DNA of 64,000 nucleotides from Cupriavidus laharis (GTDB lineage Bacteria; Pseudomonadota; Gammaproteobacteria; Burkholderiales; Burkholderiaceae): contig NZ_CAJZAI010000011.1 of the NCBI RefSeq assembly GCF_914271435.1, positions 112,843 to 176,842 on the forward strand, read 5' to 3'. Below are positions 1 through 9,400 of this stretch, one piece after another. The translations under genes were made by a program, and so were the position numbers. Under the pieces are notes generated by a model. The model was not told where the DNA came from, ran no database searches, and worked only from the letters and a program-made list of their open reading frames with translations. Every line of letters begins with the position of its first letter. Position 1 is the first letter of the stretch.

Positions 1-1
1 G

Positions 2-145
2 GATGGCCTGATCTTGCCCCGGAAAGCGGCGGGCTATGCCGTTGAGCTCGTCATTGTCTCGGCCAACCCTTGTGTGGCATGCTGCATGGCATGGCCTTCC
101 GTATTGCGCAGCGACACCTGGCTCGCTGAGACAAGGCCCGGCTAG
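2..145 (+). CDS. possible 3' end of a gene running in from the left edge
   Basis: An open frame enters from the window edge and stops at TAG 143-145, giving 47 codons. The translation contains ILPRKAAGYAVELVIVSANP and a Cys pair (CVACC). I do not recognise a family. It is codirectional with the small gene that follows 22 bases later. The frame is short, so it could be chance. Confidence 0.25.
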   Translation, partial: DGLILPRKAAGYAVELVIVSANPCVACCMAWPSVLRSDTWLAETRPG

Positions 146-167
146 TCAACCAGCATGAGAACTGACG

Positions 168-425
168 ATGGCCACATCTACTGTCACCTGGCCCAAAGAC
201 GTGACGGCTGAGCGTGAGCTCTTGCCCGGAGGGGTATTCGTCTACCACCTGTCGCATGCTGCGATCGGCAGGCTGGGGCGCATTCTGCTGACGCCGGCGC
301 CAGGCGGCGGAACCCGGCTCGACTGCGAGGTCTACGGCAAGGGGTCCGCCAGCGTGATTGAGCGCCGTCGCGCGGTACTCGAACCGCTGGCACGTGCCGT
401 CTCGGCAAAGCTGGGCGGCCGGTAA
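168..425 (+). CDS. small hypothetical protein, 85 aa
   Basis: An ATG-started frame of 85 residues beginning MATSTVTWPKDV and ending AVSAKLGGR. It has an amphipathic, Arg-rich C-terminal helix (SASVIERRRAVLEPLARAV) and no signal peptide, membrane segment or known catalytic motif. The upstream sequence AACTGACG is only a weak ribosome-binding site. The gene converges with the broken Tn3 transposase. Function is unknown; codon use looks coding, but the frame could also be part of transposon-end DNA. Confidence 0.4.
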   Translation: MATSTVTWPKDVTAERELLPGGVFVYHLSHAAIGRLGRILLTPAPGGGTRLDCEVYGKGSASVIERRRAVLEPLARAVSAKLGGR

Positions 426-473
426 GCGTGGTGGCCCGAGTAGACTGGCCCTGGCTCCTGGCTTCGGTTGCCT

Positions 474-3428
474 CTAACCGGCCTGCTGATGCCAGGCCGG
501 CTGTTCCCGTGCCGTCGCGGCGTTCGGCAGCAGGCGATGGGCATAGCGCGCGATTGGAAACTCGAAGGTACCGCGCAAGTTGATGCCTTCCAGATGCGTC
601 GGGGCAATCTGGCGCAGGTCTTCGGCACGCATGGTTTCGCCGCCGATGGCCTCGATCGCATCGAGGGCGCGCTGCATGTGCAGCGTGTTCCAGGCCATTA
701 CGGCATTCGACAACAAGGTCAGCGCCGATGAGACCGCCGCCAGGGACGCGTCATGCCGGGTCAGTTCGAGCGGAATCTTGCCGTAGTGGATGGCCCGCTG
801 CACCGTGTGGACCGCCTCGCCTCGGTTCAAGGCATGCTGCATCTCGTGGCGGAACGCAGGAGTGGTGAAATAGTCAATCAGGAAGATGGTGCGAAACAGC
901 CGGCCAAGATGCACGCCCGCTTCATAGACAGGCTGGCCCTTCGCCGCCGCGCCAAAGCGCGTGAGCGCCTGGACGGCGGTGCATTGCCCGCTCTGCACCG
1001 ATGCCGCAATTCGGACTAGCTCGTCCCAGGCGCGTTCAATCAGATCCAGGCGGACATCCGCGTCCGTCACCGAAGCCAATTCCGCTAATATGTTGTGGTC
1101 CCTGGGCACATGGAGTCGGCGGTCGCGCAGATGAGCAAGCCGCGGACAAAGATCAAAGCCCAGCAGCCGGGATAAGCTCATGGCGAAATCGGTAAAGCCG
1201 TGGGTATCGACCGCAAGTTGCGCCACGTCTTCCGCTCCGCTCTGGCGGATGACGCCCTCGATGGCCGCGCCGGCCTGCCGCTCATTGAGCAGGATCGGCT
1301 GGTCGTAGAAGATGCCCCAGCGGTCGCGGACATGCGTGTACATGCCTATCGATGCCGTGCGCCGGCGCGGATCGGCCCGTGCCCGCCAGACTGTGCGCGT
1401 GGTCTCCAGTGACATCATGTCCGACGAGGCCAGATCGGCGCGCCCCCAGTGTTGGGCAATTGGATGCTGATGCATGAAGACCAGGACAGCATCGGCGGCC
1501 TGGCGCAGTTTGCGCTCGTCTGCGATGCGATGCATCATTTGCCGGATCGCGCTGGGCGACAACTCCGGCACCATGCGTGCGAGGTCTGCCGCCGACATCG
1601 AGGTGCCGTGAGCCAGTACCGCGGCGTAGACCATCAGCAGCTCGCTGCGCGAATGCGGTTCCCGGCCGAGCAGGAGCCAACTGAAGTGGGTGCTGCTATC
1701 AATCTCCAGCAGGATTTCCGGCAATTGCCCACCGGGGTGCCGCTCGAACAGCGCGCGCCGCAGCGCCTCCACGGAGGATTCCGGCTTCGTTGCAGTGAGC
1801 GGATCGATATGGATCGCGTTATCGATCTTCAGTTCGCCGCGCAAGGCTGCGTCTCGCAACCTGGCGAGCCCCGCATCCAAATGCGCCACCACGGGCTCCA
1901 GAAATGCCTTCGCGTCCTGCGGCAGCTTGAGATGACCGTAGAAGTGGTTACGCCGGGCCTGCCAATCCTCGTTGGAGATCAGCAATGCCGCCTGGCTACG
2001 GAAGGCGAAACTGTGATCCAGGAAGACCGAGCCGTTTCGCAGCGCCACCCGCAGTGCGAACAGAGTCCCCCATTCGAAGGCGGCCAGGGCACGCTGGCGA
2101 TCCTGACCCTCCAACGCCGGCTGCCAGGCGCGCCCCAGCCGAACCACGACCCGGTCGGGAAGCCAGTCAGCCCTGCGTGCGTAGAGATTGCGCAACACCT
2201 CCATTGCCTCGATCACCGGGTGGGCCGACTGTGCGGCGAAAGGTAGGCGAACCAGCCTGCCCAACATGGCCCGGGCTTGCCGGTGCCGTGACAGCAATTG
2301 TGCACGGATCAGGCTGGCACGGCTTCGCTGAGTCTGGCCAGTCGCCGCATCGGCCAGGGTCTCTAGCTGTTGGCAGAGTGCTTCCCGTGTCAGCGTTGAG
2401 TCGGCAACGAGCGCTTTGACGGCTGCAGCGAATTCCCGCAGCTTGACGCCAGGGTCCGGTCGGCCCGCATCGATCAGGCGTCCGGCGTCATTGACGGATT
2501 TCTGAATCCAATGCCGCAGCATGGACGACAGCTGGTCCGTGGCCGAACATAAGGCATAACGCAGGAAGCACGCGGCTTCCAGGCGGCGAGACTGCTGCGC
2601 GATTCGCTTGCTGACCGAGGCCGGGCGATTGGCGCAGCGCCGCGCATAGTGGCGCACGACTGCCTCATTGCAGGTCGCCGGCCAGCCGTTGTGGATGCCC
2701 AGTTTGTACAGCCGCTCGATCTTGTCGAACAACTCGCCCATCTGATGCGTCGAGTTGCGCAGCGGGACAGCCCAAAGCCATTGCTGGAGGCTCGCGCGGT
2801 CGCCTTCGGGCCGCGGTAGTAGCGTACCCCACGCATCCAGGGAGGCCTCACCATAGGCCTGTACCAACGCGTCAGCCAGTGCCGCCTCGGAGGCCTCCAC
2901 AGCCTGGCTGATCAGCCGCTTCAGCGCCCGGTCATGCGGAATCAGAATGCGATGCTCGTACAGCCAGCGCTTCAACTCGTGTAACAGATCACTGCGGCTT
3001 GGCTGCCCCGCCAGCCGTTCCTTGAGCCAGCGCGTCACGTAACGCCGCTGATGCTCGGCCATCGGGCTGAACCCGAGGGCCTTGTAGGCCAGCATCTGGT
3101 GGTCCACTAGGGTATCGGTGCGTCCGTCATAGAGCGCCCCGAGCGTGCCCATATCCGGCGGGGTGATGCCAAGTTACGCGCCAACAAAGGCCCAGAGAAA
3201 TTTAGGCACCTGCTTGTAGGCATCGAGCGTGCGGCCTGTCATGCGGACAAAGCCGATGTGAACGGCGCAGGCCAGGCGGTACAGGTGGCTGCGCCGCGCG
3301 TCGATTAGGGCCCGCTCCTTGGCGGAGAAGGTGAAGAACGTGGCAAGCTCGAACTCGCTGAGTTCGCGCGGAATCTGCCGCAAGCCGAGATACGCCAGTT
3401 GCCAGTGATCCATCGCGCTTTCTCCCAA
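474..3428 (-). pseudogene. tnpA: Tn3-family transposase, interrupted by one in-frame stop
   Basis: Read leftwards, the first 84 codons (MDHWQLAYLGLRQIPRELSE, a DUF4158-type N-terminus) end at TAA 3174-3176. The same frame then continues without a break from LGITPPDMGTLGALY through 892 further codons to 474. Read through, the protein would be about 985 residues, the normal Tn3 transposase length. The lesion is a single stop in the linker before the conserved LGI..PD..TL..LY motif. The C-terminal half carries the catalytic DDE region (VDTHGFTDFAMSLSRLLGFD and the later RGEAVHTVQRAIHYG). An internal ATG at 3152 could restart translation without the DNA-binding N-terminus. No resolvase gene or clear 38-bp ends are visible beside it, so it is probably a stranded remnant. 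Confidence 0.85.
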
Positions 3429-3679
3429 GCGTAAGACGGACGGCAGAGATTAGCGGCAATGCGACGGGGACGCAACGCACGCGTCAAGAAAGTGCACTAG
3501 GAGGCAATTCTTCTGGCTGGAAAATAGTAGACAGCAACTAATTGATTTATATGGCTATTTCCCCGGCCATCCCTCGGAAACCCGCATGGATGCTAGGGAG
3601 CGCTATCTCGGTAAACTGCACCGGAATCAAAGAGACCCCAACAACCAGGACGAAGGCAACGACAGCAGTGACGGCAGCG

Positions 3680-3952
3680 ATGACAGCAAAAACTGAGCGG
3701 GCGGACGCGATCCGCTGGATCCAGGCCGAGATGGCCGACTACGGGCTGACTATGGAGGAGCTGGAAGCGGCGGGGTGTTTTGATCCTCCGCCTCCTCCGC
3801 CGCCGCCGCCACCACCCGCCCCAGCGCCGGCGCCGGTGGTCTGCTACCGCAACGCCGCGGGGCAGAGTTGGGACGGGCAGGGCGACATGCCCGACTGGCT
3901 GCGGCGGGCGGTCAATGCCGGGCAGAGTGTGGAGTTTTTCCGGGTGGGATAG
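3680..3952 (+). CDS. H-NS-like nucleoid protein with polyproline linker
   Basis: About 90 residues from ATG 3680; the frame is open further upstream to 3542, but that part reads as non-coding. The sequence runs ERADAIRWIQAEMADYGLTM (dimerisation helix and linker), then a run of 11 prolines and APAPAP, then the H-NS C-terminal domain (SWDGQGDMPDWLRR...NAGQSVEFFRVG). This is the Burkholderiaceae H-NS variant in which the AT-hook-like loop reads GQGD rather than QGR. The usual N-terminal oligomerisation helix is short or missing, so the copy may be 5'-truncated. A second copy lacking its 5' end lies just outside the right transposon end at 20197-20412. Expected role: binding of AT-rich DNA and silencing of horizontally acquired genes. 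Confidence 0.65.
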   Translation: MTAKTERADAIRWIQAEMADYGLTMEELEAAGCFDPPPPPPPPPPPAPAPAPVVCYRNAAGQSWDGQGDMPDWLRRAVNAGQSVEFFRVG

Positions 3953-4029
3953 GCCCGCCGATGCATTCGGCCCGCTGTCCAACGGCGACGTGACCAGGGC
4001 TCACCGACACAACCAACGACGACCCATTT

Positions 4030-4692
4030 ATGAAAGTACGCGTTTTTCCCCTGTTGTGGCTCGCCGCCATGGCGAGCGGCGGCATGCTGCCTCCCACGCC
4101 AGCACACGCCGGCGTGTTCGACGATGAGCAGGCGCGCAAAACGGTCATCAACCTGCGCGACCAGTTCAACAGCTTCCAGGCGACGGCGACCCAGCGCATT
4201 GAGCAGAACAGCCGCACCACACTCGACCTACAGAACCAGCTCGAAGGCCTACGCCAGGAGGTCGCGCGACTACGCGGCCAGAACGAAGTGCTGCAGAACA
4301 CGGTGGCGACGCTGCAGAAGCAGCAGAAGGACTATTACGCCGACCTGGATGCGCGCCTGAAGAAGTTCGAGCCGCAGCACGCTTCGGTCGAAGACCACCA
4401 GGGCACATCGCAGCCGGGCGAGAAGCCCGAATACGACGCCGCGCTCAAGCATTTCCAGACGGGCGATTTCAAGAGCGCCGGGAATTCGTTCTCGTCGTTT
4501 ATCAAGAAATATCCGCAGAGCCCCTACCTGCCGCTGGCGCAGTACTGGCTCGGCAACTCGCTCTACGCGCAGCGCGACTATAAGGGGTCCACCTGGGTGC
4601 TGCAGAAAATGATCCATGCCAACCCGACGCATCCCAAGGTGCCGGACGCCATGATGGCCTCTGACCAAGATAAGGCCGAATTGCTATCATAA
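4030..4692 (+). pseudogene. cpoB: CpoB/YbgF-like Tol-Pal accessory protein, 3' end cut off by transposon
   Basis: The protein starts with a clear signal peptide (MKVRVFPLLWLAAMASGGML, cleavage near AHA-G), then a coiled coil (about residues 35-115: FNSFQATATQRIEQNSRTTL and heptad-like repeats), then tetratricopeptide repeats (YDAALKHFQTGDFKSAGNSF...YPQSPYLPLAQYWLGNSLYA). CpoB is periplasmic and couples peptidoglycan synthesis to Tol-Pal constriction. Homology stops at HPKVPDAMM; the last residues (ASDQDKAELLS) are encoded by the terminal inverted repeat of the Tn3-type element. About 40 C-terminal residues, including the last TPR, are therefore missing. No tol-pal genes are near, so this is probably a displaced fragment. 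A stable truncated product could still be exported. Confidence 0.8.
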
Positions 4693-4693
4693 G
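4656..4693 (+). repeat. left terminal inverted repeat of Tn3-type element
   Basis: The 38-bp end reads GGCCTCTGACCAAGATAAGG at its outer part and finishes CTATCATAAG. It matches the right end at 20159-20196 in reverse complement, with differences at outer positions 3-4 and a few inner bases. The outer GGCC, instead of GGGG, may reduce transposase recognition. Confidence 0.9.
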
Positions 4694-4900
4694 CCTTGGG
4701 GTTATGAAAACACTTCGCCTTATTCGGGTTAAGAATAAGCAGTTCGGGTGAACGCCTGCCCACCCAACTGCCTTGCCCGCTTGACGTCGTCGCTGTGGAG
4801 TCAGATCGACGTGGTCGAAATCGACGCATGGCGCAGGTTATCGCTCACGGCGCTCAGTTCGACGCCCTTGGCCCAGCGCGTGCGTTGCATGGGGATGCCG
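4694..4900. repeat. direct repeat copy 1: decayed recombinase 3' end plus flank
   Basis: About 205 bp that align, with scattered mismatches and small indels, to 10621-10824, starting at CCTTGG just inside the left inverted repeat. The stretch covers the last codons of the tyrosine recombinase and about 50 bp beyond its stop. Confidence 0.8.
4742..4900 (-). pseudogene. tyrosine recombinase C-terminal fragment
   Basis: The minus strand encodes WAKGVELSAVSDNLRHASIS, matching AKGVELSAVRDNLRHASIST of the intact recombinase at 10669-12354. The codon of the catalytic tyrosine (TAT in the intact copy, SIYLHSDD) is TGA here, so it could not be active even if joined to an N-terminus. It is a remnant of the element's ancestral left arm. 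Confidence 0.75.
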
Positions 4901-5067
4901 GCTATCTCGTCAACGATATAGGCGGCACCATATGCCCTTCCTGACTCGAGGGTATATCGGGTAATCAGGATAGCTTCGTGAGGATAGCTTCCGTGATCGT
5001 TTGATGTTTGATGCACACTTGTTGTGGAGCCATCACGCCTGTCATTACCCGACATAGTTTCGTGACC

Positions 5068-5253
5068 CTATAGTCCATTCAGGAAACCCAGAAGCTCGAC
5101 TGCCCGCCGGTAGCGTCTTCGCTTGCGGTGAGCCACGGATGTCTTCGCGAGAGCCTGCTCCTTCATCGCAAATGTTGCTTGGAGAGAGATCTGCGTGGTT
5201 TCCACAGATTCATGCCCGAGCCACTGCGCAATCATATTAAGGGCCGCTCTCAT
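5068..5253 (-). pseudogene. C-terminal fragment of a second, different tyrosine recombinase
   Basis: Minus-strand residues NMIAQWLGHESVETTQISLQ and the following ATFAMKEQALAKT...RYRRAVELLGFLNGL match the C-terminus of integrases of the RIT/IS91-associated type (usual form IALWLGHE..ETTQIYLHAD..LKE.AL.KT). The catalytic Tyr of ETTQIY is replaced by Ser here. Only about 60 residues remain, overlapping the end of the EAL gene by 17 bp. It marks an earlier recombination event at the cargo boundary. Confidence 0.6.
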
Positions 5254-6475
5254 CTGAACTACGCAAATCAGATTTTCTGGTATCCCATAGTCCGAGCCAG
5301 TTTCGTAATTCCGATGCGGGCATTGGCTTTGCGACAAAGAACCCTTGTGCAACGTCGCATCCTATTTCAGCGACATAATCCCAGTCCGCCCGATTCTCTA
5401 CTCCTTCTGCAACAATGCGCAAGCCGAGACGGTGAGCAAGAGATACTGTGGACTCTACAATGGCTTGTGAAACGGCCTTGCCTTCATGGCCAGCGCCGTG
5501 TACGAAACTCCGATCCAGCTTCATTTCAGAGAAAGGGATATCTCTTAGCTTGGTCAGCGTCGAATGACCCGTGCCGAAATCGTCTATGGAAAGGTTTACC
5601 CCCATGAGTCTGAGTCTGGCGAGTATCTCCAGCGATATAACAGGACTCGCCATGATCTGGGATTCGGTAAGTTCGATGGTCAGGCAGGAAATGTCGACTC
5701 CCGACACCGCAGTTGCATGCTCCAGCTCGTCCAGAAATCCGAACGTGCCAAGGCTTTCCATTTGGACGTTGAGCGCAATGGGCAGGTCGAAATCCGCGTC
5801 CTGCCAGCATTTTGCCTGCAGCAGTACCTGGTTGAGCATGGATTTGTCTAGCAGGCGAGCATGCCCATGGATCTCGACCGCATTGATAAACTGCGACGCG
5901 GGTAATATACCGCCGTGCGGGTGTCGCCACCGTGCTAGCGCTTCGACACCAACCAACGCGCCATCGGCAAGAGCAATCTTTGGCTGGTAATAGGCAACGA
6001 TCTCGGATTCGTCGATTGCAGCTTCCAGATCGGCTGCCGCAAATTGCGGCGCGGCCATCTTTGGCGGACGCCAGATCGGTCCGAGCTTTCGATCTCTCAG
6101 TGTCTTCTCCAGTGACGCTTTGGTAACCGGTTTCGGCAAACAACCGATCACTTGCAGCCCATGCAGGTTGGCAAGTTGTTCCGCAGTCTGCAGTATCCTC
6201 TGGCCCTCACCGCTAATCAGCAATACGGCACCGGTATAACCTGTCACGGAAAGGTGGCGGAGGAATTCAATGCCGTCCATTTCCGGCATCTGCAGGTCCG
6301 CGATGACCAGCCGGAATTTACGCGGCGCGTTCTGGATCAAAGCAAGGGCATCATTGGCCCGCTCAAACGCGGTAACCCTGTCGTATCCAATCTGCTCAAG
6401 CTGTCGACTCAGCAGTTTAAGGCTGAATACATCATCGTCAATCAGAACCACTTCCGCGGCAGGCGTGCTTGTCAT
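5237..6475 (-). CDS. response regulator with EAL c-di-GMP phosphodiesterase output
   Basis: 412 residues. The N-terminal receiver domain (VVLIDDDVFSLKLLSRQLEQ; phospho-acceptor Asp in IADLQMPEMDG near residue 58; Lys in CLPKPV) is followed by an EAL domain (about 155-395). The catalytic motifs are intact: VEALARW (EAL), IELTES, DDFGTG, KLDRSF and EGVE. It should hydrolyse c-di-GMP to pGpG in the cytoplasm when phosphorylated. The ATG start overlaps the stop of the upstream sensor kinase by 4 bp (ATGA), so the two are translationally coupled and this kinase is the obvious partner. The pair is transposon cargo. The last few codons run into a recombinase relic, so the extreme C-terminus (KSDLRSSDESGP) may be of junction origin. 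Confidence 0.92.
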   Translation of the reverse strand: MTSTPAAEVVLIDDDVFSLKLLSRQLEQIGYDRVTAFERANDALALIQNAPRKFRLVIADLQMPEMDGIEFLRHLSVTGYTGAVLLISGEGQRILQTAEQLANLHGLQVIGCLPKPVTKASLEKTLRDRKLGPIWRPPKMAAPQFAAADLEAAIDESEIVAYYQPKIALADGALVGVEALARWRHPHGGILPASQFINAVEIHGHARLLDKSMLNQVLLQAKCWQDADFDLPIALNVQMESLGTFGFLDELEHATAVSGVDISCLTIELTESQIMASPVISLEILARLRLMGVNLSIDDFGTGHSTLTKLRDIPFSEMKLDRSFVHGAGHEGKAVSQAIVESTVSLAHRLGLRIVAEGVENRADWDYVAEIGCDVAQGFFVAKPMPASELRNWLGLWDTRKSDLRSSDESGP

Positions 6476-9400
6476 TGTACTTTCCCTTCTTTGGCCGGCA
6501 CCGTGCCAACTGGAGTTCCATGCTGCAATGCCGACAGCGAAGCCGTTACACGTAATACCTCTGTCTCGAACGATGCGAGGAGCGGCCTCAACTCGCTGTC
6601 ATCTTTGCAGGCGCTCTCGATCTGTGCGCAAAGTTTGCCCAATGCCGCAGCGCCTACTGATCGTGAGGACGACTTTAGCCGATGGGCGAGGTATCCAGCA
6701 TTGTCTCGGTCGCCTTCGGAGAGAGCCCGGCGCAGATCAAGGTGGATCGATTGCAGTTGCTCGGCATAGGCAGACAGCAATTCGGAAATGATCCCAGGAT
6801 CGTCTCCGATCATCTTATGAAGCATAGACGCATCTAGGGCGGCTTCGACCACCTTTTTCTCATCCTGAGCCATCATTCCATGGGCCGACGCAGGTCCGAG
6901 CCAGCGTCCGAGTACGGCTTTCAAACTATCAAGGTGCAAAGGCTTGGTGAGGTAATCGTCCATGCCAGCCGCCAAGGCTCGTTGTTTCTCGCCAAGCATG
7001 GCGTCGGCGCTCAGCGCCACAATCGGAGTGACCACGCCACCTTCTTCCGCGTCCCGGATAGCACGAACCAACGCATAGCCATCCATGACCGGCATATGAA
7101 TATCGGTCAGGATCATTCCGTAGTGTGACCGGCGCCACTCCGCTATCGCTTCCGTGCCGTTGTTAGCCAATGTGAATGAGTAACCGAGAAGCTCCAGTTG
7201 GGCACCTATCACTTTCTGGTTGAGGGGATCGTCCTCAACAACAAGGATCTTGCTGGATTCGTGGGGCGAAGTCCGCGGTTGCTTGGGGACTAACTCGTCG
7301 CGTTCGATGGAAGCAGGCACTAGCGGGAAGGAGAGGATCGCTGAAAATACCGAGCCGATTCCTACTTCGCTTGTTACTGCAATCTGTCCACCCATGGCAC
7401 TTACTAGGCGTTTGCAGATGGCCAGCCCCAGGCCAGTACCGCCGTAGCGTCGCGTTGTCGACACCTCAGCCTGGGTAAACGGCTCGAACAGGCTAGGGAT
7501 CGCATCGCTAGCGATGCCGATACCGTTATCTGCCACAGAGAACGTAATGGTTTGCGTGGCAGGTTTGTCTCCTTGGGCGCCGTTAGCGCTAACGCTGATC
7601 TGTACTGAACCCGCCAATTCGGGCCGACCGGCAGAAAATTTGATGGCATTGCCAACTAGGTTATACAGCACCTGACGCAGGCGTGTTTCATCCGCGAGTA
7701 TGCAATCTGCGACGTCTGCGGAGACGATACAACGAAGATTGACATCAGCGGCGCTGGCTATCGGCAGGAGCGCTGAATATACGCCATCGACGACCTGACG
7801 CGGTGAGACCGGGCGGCGCTCAATTTCCATGTGGCCAGCCTCAATCTTAGAAAAATCCAGAATGTCATCGATGATTCGAAGCAGTGTAGCAGCCGACTGG
7901 CGGATCGTTGAAGCGATATCGGACTGGTTCTCGCTAAGCTCGCTGCGGCTTAACACTTCGATCATGCCAACCACGCCGTTCATGGGGGTACGGATTTCAT
8001 GACTCATGGCGGCAAGGAATGCGCTTTTCGCTCGCGATACAGACTCCGCTTCGCCTTTGGCACGCAACAACTGGTCGCGCGCGGCGCGAATTTCGGTGAC
8101 ATCCCGTGCGATTGCATAGATGTTACCGTCTGGCTCCCGTACCGCATTCCAGGCAAGCCAACAATAGGTGCCGTTCTTGCAGGCATAACGGTTCTCGAAA
8201 TGCTCCGCCAGCACGCCAGCGTCGCGTGAGGCAGCAATCTCTAAAGTGCTTGGCCGGTCTTCCGGATGCACGAAATCGATATAGGGACGGAGCGCAAGTT
8301 CCTCTGAAGTCCACCCCAAGACCTCAGTAAAGGCTTGATTCACGCGTATGAAATAACCGTCGGCACTAGCGATGCACTGTAAGTCTACTGACAGCTCGAA
8401 GAACCGATCCCGCTGCGTTTCGGCGAGCCGGCGGGCACTAATATCCTGCAAAAGCACTAGTGCGGAAGGCTCGCCATCCCAGTCGTATGGCACCGCGGTA
8501 ACCTCGCATTCCAGTATGGAACCGTCAAGGCGCGTCCAACGCTCAGCTATAGTCGGCACTCCGATTCGTTGCTCACGCAGCAAATCAATCCGTGATTTGA
8601 CTAGGGCTCGATCATTGCAATGAACTAAGTCAAGGACATTTCGATCCAGCAATGCATCAGCCGAAGGTGCCCTAAGCATGTTGACGGCCATGGGATTGGC
8701 GTAGCAAATCACGTCGTTGCGCTGTACAACGACCGCATAAGGCAAAAACTCGATTAGCTTGCGATAACGCTCCTCGCTTGCTTGGAGTGCCTTCGCCGCT
8801 GCACGCTCAACGCTAACATCGCGCATCACCAGGACAGTGCCTTGGAAATCGCCAGCATCATTGTGCAGGGGCGCTGCACTCAGCGTTATGTCTACCGGCA
8901 TCATGGTTGCCGGGCTGCGCAGCAACAAGCCAGATCGGTGAACCTGCTGGCCGGTACGCAATACTTCGCGAACTGGATCCACGGAAACCTCACCATCAGT
9001 TGCACTCGTCAAACGCAATACATCGGTGACCTGCTTGCCAACCGCATCGCACCATTCCAAGCCAATGAGGCGGCTCGCCATTCCGTTAATGCGTTTAACG
9101 TTTCCTTCAGCGTCAGTGGAAATCACTGCATCACTGATCGCGTGCAATGTGATATCCAGATTCCGTTCACTCTCCTGCAGATCGGCTTGGGTCGTGATGT
9201 CGCGGAAGAGCACAATTGTTCCGCCATCGCGGCGCGAATCGACTTGGATCTCGTACACCGTGGCAGTTACTGAGACGATACGGAACACCAGCGTTTGTTT
9301 TGCCTCTCCGCGCAGCGCCTCACAAAACGCCTGCACCTTAAATTGTCGGTCACTGCTGAGGTCGTTCCGGAAAAAAATCTCGCCAATGCACGTTAGCGAA

